Below, piece after piece: positions 5,155 through 9,582 of a stretch of DNA of 9,582 nucleotides (the first letter of the stretch is position 1; each line of letters opens with the position of its first letter). The translations under genes were made by a program, and so were the position numbers. Source of the DNA: Gammaproteobacteria bacterium (GTDB taxonomy: Bacteria > Pseudomonadota > Gammaproteobacteria > SZUA-229); contig JAOUPA010000073.1 in NCBI GenBank assembly GCA_029880105.1, positions 1 through 9,582 on the forward strand. Reading direction: 5' to 3'. The notes below the pieces were generated by a model. It worked only from the letters and a program-made list of their open reading frames with translations, did no database searches and was not told where the DNA came from.

Positions 5155-7377
5155 ATGAGCAACGACAATTCTACGATTCCGGCTTTTTGTCAGGGTATAC
5201 AGCACTTTGGTGAAAAGTGGCCTGATTTTGACAAACACACTGCACAGGCAGCAATCAGCGAAGGTCAGACTGCAATTAAAAGCAGCGACGATGACGATAG
5301 TGTATACCAGACACTACTGGCAGCAGATGCACTGCGTTACCTGACTTTACAGGTCACCGGCTCAAAAGGCAGCGGTCACCCCGGTGGTTTCGCTTCCAGT
5401 GCAGAGGCACACGCTTCACTGATGATGCTTGGCCACACCAATATCGTGACGGAAGTCGGCCACCATGCACCCGGTTTCTACTCTTCAATGTTCCTCGATA
5501 GCTCGCTCGAAGAGATGGGCATTCATACTATGGACGACATGATGCAGCGTTTCCGTGAAAAACACGGCCTACTGGGTCATCTTTCAGGCGCCATTCCAGG
5601 CCTGCTTGCACCTGCCGGCCCACTGGGTCAGGGCCAGCACTTTGCCATGGCTGGTGCTTACCTGCATCGTGACAAACTGTTCCCCGTTACTATCGGCGAT
5701 GGCGGCATGGGCGAACCCTATGTATTAAATTCGATGATGCACTTTCATACCGCTTACCCGGAGATCACCAACTTCCTGCCGGTACTGATCTGGAACGGTT
5801 ATTCACAGGAACATCACTCCATGGTGTCCTTACATAAAAATTACGAAATGATCGCCTACTGGAAAGGCCACGGTTTTGACGAAGTCATCCTCATCGATGC
5901 CAAAGATTTTGATGACAGAGGGCAGGAAGGCGCCTATGTCGATAGCAGCCAGTTCTCACTGAAACAGCGCTTAGCGTTCACCAAAGCCGTGTTGACCGGC
6001 ATTGATGCCGCAGCAAAATCAGCCATGGGTGGCAAGCTGACTGCTTTTATTATCAAGCAGCTTAAAGGCACCGGTGTACACACCGTTGGTGCGAAATCAC
6101 ATAACCTGTACCCGGCAGACACGCTCGACCAGCCACATATCATCGACGGCCTGCAACGCCGCGCACTGCCGCCGGAAGCCTGGCAGCTGGTGCGTGATAA
6201 CCTGACCCGTGCTGGTGGTGGCCCGGCTGCGAAAACCGTGGTTACCGAAGGTGAACTGGAATTCACCCCATTACCAAAACTACAGATGAACGAATTCGGC
6301 AAGGATGAAAAGGCCGTACCCTCAACCGCCATGGGCGCCCTGGTTGGTCAGGTTGGCCTGTCCGATAAAAAATACGTGGTCACCAATGCCGATGGTAATG
6401 AAGCTTCCGCGATGAAAAACATCAATGATGCGTTGAAGATTCGCCATCCAACCCAGGATCCACTATATAACCAGGAACCCACTGGCCAGGTATACGAGCC
6501 TTTGAATGAAGACGCCTGCGCCGGTTTTGCCGCTGGACTCGCCCTGTTTGGCTCACGCTCGATCTGGCTATCCTACGAGTCTTTCGCCATTAACGGCTGG
6601 CCTATTATGCAGACCGTGGCACAGGCTATGGCCGAACTGCGACGCAAAACACCGTCACTGGTTAGCATGTTTACTGCTGGCGCACTGGAACAGGGTCGCA
6701 ACGGCTGGACCCATCAGCGCCCCGAAATCGAAAACTATTTCGCCGCGATGATGCGTAATGGTAATTCGTACCCGCTGTTCCCCTGCGACGCCAACTCGAT
6801 ACAAACTGCGTATGAGTATGCGACGGCCAGTTACAACAAGAACATGGTCATCATTGCTTCAAAAAGCCCACTACCGGTTTACATGACTCTGGAAGAATCC
6901 CGTCATGCGATCGAAAACGGTGCTGCTACCATCTACGAATCACAGTCAGGCAGCAAAGGCACCGTAGTATTTGCCGTCACCGGCGATATGATCTTCCTGC
7001 CGGTGTTCGAAGCCAAAGACAAGCTGGAAAGCGAGGGTTATAAAGTACGCATCGTTGCCGTTGTTAACCCGCGCCGCCTGTACCGTCCGAGCGACATCGC
7101 CTGGGACACGGTGGCAGAACCCGACAACAAGTTTATGGATGATGATCACTTTAACGCCCTGTTTGATGGTGATACCTTGCTCGCCGTCAGCGGTGGCCCA
7201 AGTGCGGCACTCGAGCCTGTATTGATACGTACCCGTGCACCAAGGCGTGACACCTTCTGCTGGAAACGTGGTGAGACCACGGCCTCGCCTGCAGAGATCA
7301 TGGACTTCAATGGCATCACTGCCGATGCCATGCTGGCATCGATCAAAGGCTCTATTAAGAGTGAAAAAGCGGCCTAA
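5155..7377 (+). CDS. Phosphoketolase/transketolase-like TPP-dependent enzyme (divergent)
   Basis: 740 aa from ATG 5155, which has GAGGA 7 nt upstream; a TTG 12 codons earlier is unlikely because it has no ribosome binding site. Segments in order (numbering from 5155): KGSGHPGGF (71-79) resembling the phosphoketolase GHWGT and transketolase GHPG blocks; LLGHLSGAIPGL (139-150); the TPP/Mg motif IGDGG (180-184) closed by IWNGY (212-216), like phosphoketolase LHLNGY; PLNEDACAGF (449-458) with the catalytic-type Glu452; WLSYESF (471-477); EQGRNGWTHQ (512-521); and PLFPCDANS (540-548). The order matches phosphoketolases (about 790-820 aa) better than transketolases (about 660 aa) or AceE. It is shorter and departs at key places: GDGE is GDGG and QDHNG is QGRNG. 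The reaction is therefore not certain; C2 ketol transfer is likely. First gene of an operon with a sugar-acid kinase and glcD. Confidence 0.82.
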   Translation: MSNDNSTIPAFCQGIQHFGEKWPDFDKHTAQAAISEGQTAIKSSDDDDSVYQTLLAADALRYLTLQVTGSKGSGHPGGFASSAEAHASLMMLGHTNIVTEVGHHAPGFYSSMFLDSSLEEMGIHTMDDMMQRFREKHGLLGHLSGAIPGLLAPAGPLGQGQHFAMAGAYLHRDKLFPVTIGDGGMGEPYVLNSMMHFHTAYPEITNFLPVLIWNGYSQEHHSMVSLHKNYEMIAYWKGHGFDEVILIDAKDFDDRGQEGAYVDSSQFSLKQRLAFTKAVLTGIDAAAKSAMGGKLTAFIIKQLKGTGVHTVGAKSHNLYPADTLDQPHIIDGLQRRALPPEAWQLVRDNLTRAGGGPAAKTVVTEGELEFTPLPKLQMNEFGKDEKAVPSTAMGALVGQVGLSDKKYVVTNADGNEASAMKNINDALKIRHPTQDPLYNQEPTGQVYEPLNEDACAGFAAGLALFGSRSIWLSYESFAINGWPIMQTVAQAMAELRRKTPSLVSMFTAGALEQGRNGWTHQRPEIENYFAAMMRNGNSYPLFPCDANSIQTAYEYATASYNKNMVIIASKSPLPVYMTLEESRHAIENGAATIYESQSGSKGTVVFAVTGDMIFLPVFEAKDKLESEGYKVRIVAVVNPRRLYRPSDIAWDTVAEPDNKFMDDDHFNALFDGDTLLAVSGGPSAALEPVLIRTRAPRRDTFCWKRGETTASPAEIMDFNGITADAMLASIKGSIKSEKAA

Positions 7378-7381
7378 GGCA

Positions 7382-7409
7382 TTCGGCTGGCCATTCGTGG
7401 CCAGCCGAA
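7382..7409 (+). other. Intercistronic 12-bp hairpin without T tract
   Basis: TTCGGCTGGCCA (7382-7393), loop TTCG, TGGCCAGCCGAA (7398-7409): a perfect G/C-rich stem in the 51-nt gap between the TPP enzyme stop and the kinase start. There is no T run after it, so it is not an intrinsic terminator. It is placed to protect the upstream mRNA from 3' exonucleases or to set the ratio of the two proteins. Confidence 0.8.
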
Positions 7410-7428
7410 GCAACTGGAGACCAGGACA

Positions 7429-8817
7429 ATGACTGAAACCAAGATTATCGTACTTGATGACGACCCGACCGGCTCACAGACAGTTCACAGCTGCCTGCTG
7501 CTGACACGTTGGGATGTGGCGACACTGAAGCAGGGCTTGCAGGATGATGCACCGTTGTTTTTTGTGCTCACAAATACCCGTGGCATGAGTGCCGCGCAGG
7601 CAGAGACATTGACACGCCAGGTATGCATCAACCTGCGCACGGCACTGGATGAACTGGCAGCGGAGGGAATCACCATCAATCCATTGCTGGTCAGCCGCTC
7701 AGATTCGACTTTGCGTGGACACTACCCTGTCGAGACTGATGTCATCTCGGAAATCCTCGGACCCTTTGATGCACACTTTATGGTGCCCGCGTTTTTTGAA
7801 GGTGGCCGTAAAACCATCAATGGCGTTCACTACCTGGTTGTAGATGGTGTCGATACACCCGTGCATGAAACCGAATTCGCGCGTGATTCCGTATTTGGTT
7901 ACTCCCACAGCTACCTGCCGGATTATGTCGAAGAAAAGACGCAAGGTCGTATAAAGGCATCAGAGGTAGAACTGTTTAACCTGGATGATGTGCGCGGCAA
8001 CAGCATAGATCGACTCATGTCATTAAACGGCAACGTATGCTGCGCCGTTGATGCTGAAAAACAGGCCGATCTTGATAATTTCTGCCAGCAGCTTATGGCC
8101 GCAGCCGAGCAGGGCAAGCGCTACCTGTTCCGCAGCGCTGCCAGCCTGCTAACGGCACTCGCCCAGTTACCGCCCCAACCGGTCAATGCAGATCAGATGC
8201 AGCGGTATTTACCGACCAACAGGGCTGGCGCCGTGATTGTTGGTTCACACGTAAAGAAAACCACGAAACAATTACAATCACTGCTGAAGCAGGCCGGCAC
8301 CACCGGCATAGAAATTGATGTCAGCAAAATTACCGATCAACGATCAGGGCTACTTAAAGACACCCTGACCATGATTGAAGACTGTCATGCCAGCAACATG
8401 ACGCCCGTCATCTACACCAGCCGAACAGAGCGCCAGTTTGCCGACCAGCAAACCCGGCTCGCATTTGGTGAACTGGTCTCAGCCTTTTTAATGGATATCG
8501 TCAGAAACCTGCCAGTTACCACCAGCTTCCTGATCAGCAAGGGCGGCATCACCTCCAATGATGTATTGAGTCACGGCCTGGCACTCGAGGCCTCACGTGT
8601 TGTTGGACAGATACTGCCGGGTTGCTCGGTTGTCCGCTGCCCAAAAGACCATCCTCGCTACCCTGATATGCCGGTAGTGATTTTTCCGGGCAATGTCGGT
8701 GATGACGATGCACTTGCAACCGCCTTTCAGCGGCTAAACCCCTGCACGCACGATCTCGATACCCGGAAACCAAGCAGCGGTCGCGATAGCCATGTAAAAT
8801 CGAAACTCGCCATTTAG
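7429..8817 (+). CDS. Four-carbon acid sugar kinase family protein (DUF1537, OtnK/DtnK-like)
   Basis: 462 aa; Shine-Dalgarno GGAG at 7416-7419, 9 nt before ATG. Two-domain architecture of the family: the N-terminal sugar-binding domain (about 4-240) with LDDDPTGSQ (9-17), SRSDSTLRGHYP (89-100) and VPAFFEGGRKTINGVHY (119-135); the C-terminal nucleotide-binding domain (about 265-435) with VGSH (271-274), SKGGITSNDV (370-379) and FPGNVGDDDAL (419-429). Characterised members phosphorylate C4 sugar acids: D-threonate (DtnK), D-erythronate (DenK) or 3-oxo-tetronate (OtnK), using ATP in the cytoplasm. Which substrate applies here cannot be read from the motifs. The gene is the second in the operon; no PdxA2, 3-hydroxy-acid dehydrogenase or OtnC partner lies in the window, which leaves the usual pathway assignments open. 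The last 25 residues are low-complexity. Confidence 0.9.
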   Translation: MTETKIIVLDDDPTGSQTVHSCLLLTRWDVATLKQGLQDDAPLFFVLTNTRGMSAAQAETLTRQVCINLRTALDELAAEGITINPLLVSRSDSTLRGHYPVETDVISEILGPFDAHFMVPAFFEGGRKTINGVHYLVVDGVDTPVHETEFARDSVFGYSHSYLPDYVEEKTQGRIKASEVELFNLDDVRGNSIDRLMSLNGNVCCAVDAEKQADLDNFCQQLMAAAEQGKRYLFRSAASLLTALAQLPPQPVNADQMQRYLPTNRAGAVIVGSHVKKTTKQLQSLLKQAGTTGIEIDVSKITDQRSGLLKDTLTMIEDCHASNMTPVIYTSRTERQFADQQTRLAFGELVSAFLMDIVRNLPVTTSFLISKGGITSNDVLSHGLALEASRVVGQILPGCSVVRCPKDHPRYPDMPVVIFPGNVGDDDALATAFQRLNPCTHDLDTRKPSSGRDSHVKSKLAI

Positions 8818-8851
8818 CAATTTCTAATTAACAAGCTTATATTGATGCCAT

Positions 8852-9582
8852 ATGTGTGCTTCAGAACACATTCAACCTGAAATCGAAAACACACGGCTAA
8901 TCAGCTATCTCTGTGACATCGTACCCAGTGCCTCAGTGCTTCATGAAACAGAAGACCTGAAGCCTTACGAATGTGATGGCCTGTCTGCCTACCGCTCCCT
9001 GCCGATTGCTGTTGTACTACCCGATAACATTGACCAGGTGCAGGCCATTCTGAAGCTCTGTCACCAGTACAAGGTTCCCGTTGTTGCCCGCGGTGCAGGC
9101 ACCGGGCTATCCGGAGGTGCCTTACCTTATGAACGTGGCATCGTCCTCAGCCTGGCCAAATTTAACCAGATACTCGAGATTAATCCGAAGCAACGCAGTG
9201 CACGTGTACAACCGGGTGTGCGCAACCTGGCCATCTCCCAGGCGGCTGATGAATTCGGCCTTTACTACGCACCCGATCCCTCTTCTCAGATCGCCTGCAC
9301 CATCGGCGGTAACGTTGCTGAAAATTCAGGCGGCGTGCATTGCCTCAAATACGGGCTCACCGTACACAATATCCTCCAGCTTAAAATGCTGACGATTGAC
9401 GGTGAATTACTCACCCTCGGTGGCGCCGGCCTCGATTCACCCGGCTATGACCTGCTGGCATTAATGACCGGCTCAGAAGGCATGCTCGGTGTCATCGTTG
9501 AAGTCACCGTAAAACTGCTGCCCAAGCCGGAACGCGCACAGGTCCTGATGGCCGCGTTCAACGATATCGTCAAGGCCGGGGA
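8852..9582 (+). CDS. glcD: Glycolate oxidase FAD-binding subunit GlcD (truncated by window end)
   Basis: 243 complete codons of a protein usually near 500 aa; the 3' half lies beyond the window. GlcD is the FAD-linked subunit of GlcDEF, oxidising glycolate to glyoxylate at the cytoplasmic membrane. Near-identical blocks to E. coli GlcD: PYECDGLSAYR (38-48), the PCMH FAD-binding loop RGAGTGLSGGALP (80-92), ARVQPGVRNLAISQA (117-131), YYAPDPSSQIACTIGGNVAEN (138-158), GGVHCLKYGLTVHN (160-173), and LLALMTGSEGMLGV...EVTVKLLPKP (201-226). The start follows the kinase stop by 34 nt, has no clear Shine-Dalgarno and no in-frame alternative that is better. glcE and glcF are expected next. Third gene of the TPP enzyme-kinase operon. 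A distinction from related D-lactate dehydrogenases rests on this close similarity. Confidence 0.9.
   Translation, partial: MCASEHIQPEIENTRLISYLCDIVPSASVLHETEDLKPYECDGLSAYRSLPIAVVLPDNIDQVQAILKLCHQYKVPVVARGAGTGLSGGALPYERGIVLSLAKFNQILEINPKQRSARVQPGVRNLAISQAADEFGLYYAPDPSSQIACTIGGNVAENSGGVHCLKYGLTVHNILQLKMLTIDGELLTLGGAGLDSPGYDLLALMTGSEGMLGVIVEVTVKLLPKPERAQVLMAAFNDIVKAG

Noticed and set aside
5934..6332. 132-codon minus-strand frame inside the TPP enzyme gene, and similar antisense frames at 6946-7413, 7699-7944 and 8549-8773
   Set aside because: They lie wholly or almost wholly opposite well-supported coding sequence, have no motifs, and have the composition of antisense shadows.
5155..7377. Plain annotation as transketolase or as standard phosphoketolase
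   Set aside because: Block order departs from transketolase and fits phosphoketolase better, but the canonical QDHNG and GDGE positions are changed, so neither reaction should be asserted.
7382..7409. Hairpin considered as a terminator between the TPP enzyme and kinase genes
   Set aside because: No T run on either side, and the downstream genes are close and functionally compatible, so it is more likely an intercistronic mRNA structure.
9081..9392. 103-codon plus-strand frame inside glcD
   Set aside because: It is out of frame with glcD, which shows unbroken close similarity to E. coli GlcD across the same stretch.

Overview
The window looks like chromosomal DNA of a gammaproteobacterium. 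The evidence is a 16S rRNA 5' half with an E. coli-like rrn leader (boxA, GC-rich discriminators), a YfaZ-type outer-membrane protein, a MazG close to the enteric form and a GlcD very close to E. coli GlcD. The order or genus cannot be fixed from the sequence alone. A DsrE2-type protein hints at sulfur metabolism, but that is weak evidence.

Layout. Positions 1-779 are the 5' half of a 16S rRNA gene on the minus strand, cut by the window edge. Its leader runs to about 1200 with a boxA antiterminator and two tandem, nearly identical rRNA promoters (-10 boxes at 1088-1093 and 1210-1215). Positions 1271-1830 hold no gene I can support. A DsrE2-family gene (1862-2377, +) follows and ends in a strong bidirectional terminator (2398-2429). 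On the minus strand come a possible 39-aa gene (2455-2574) overlapping the mazG stop, then mazG (2574-3377), a terminator (3402-3431), yfaZ-like (3455-4054) and an iclR-type regulator (4223-4960).

The accessory part starts at the divergent iclR promoter region (4961-5154), which carries repeated TTTCA-N5-TGAAA-like operators and a perfect intrinsic terminator inside the leader of the plus-strand operon. That operon encodes a divergent phosphoketolase/transketolase-like TPP enzyme (5155-7377), a 12-bp intercistronic hairpin (7382-7409), a DUF1537/OtnK-type four-carbon acid sugar kinase (7429-8817) and the glycolate oxidase FAD subunit GlcD (8852 to the window end, truncated).

How they may work together (inference): GlcD with its partners would make glyoxylate. 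A transketolase-like enzyme could add a C2 ketol unit to glyoxylate to give 3-oxo-tetronate, which is the known substrate of OtnK-type DUF1537 kinases. This would be an alternative to the Gcl/glycerate route of glyoxylate assimilation. IclR-family regulators such as E. coli AllR and IclR are known to respond to glyoxylate, which fits. The proposal depends on genes beyond the window and on biochemistry not visible here.
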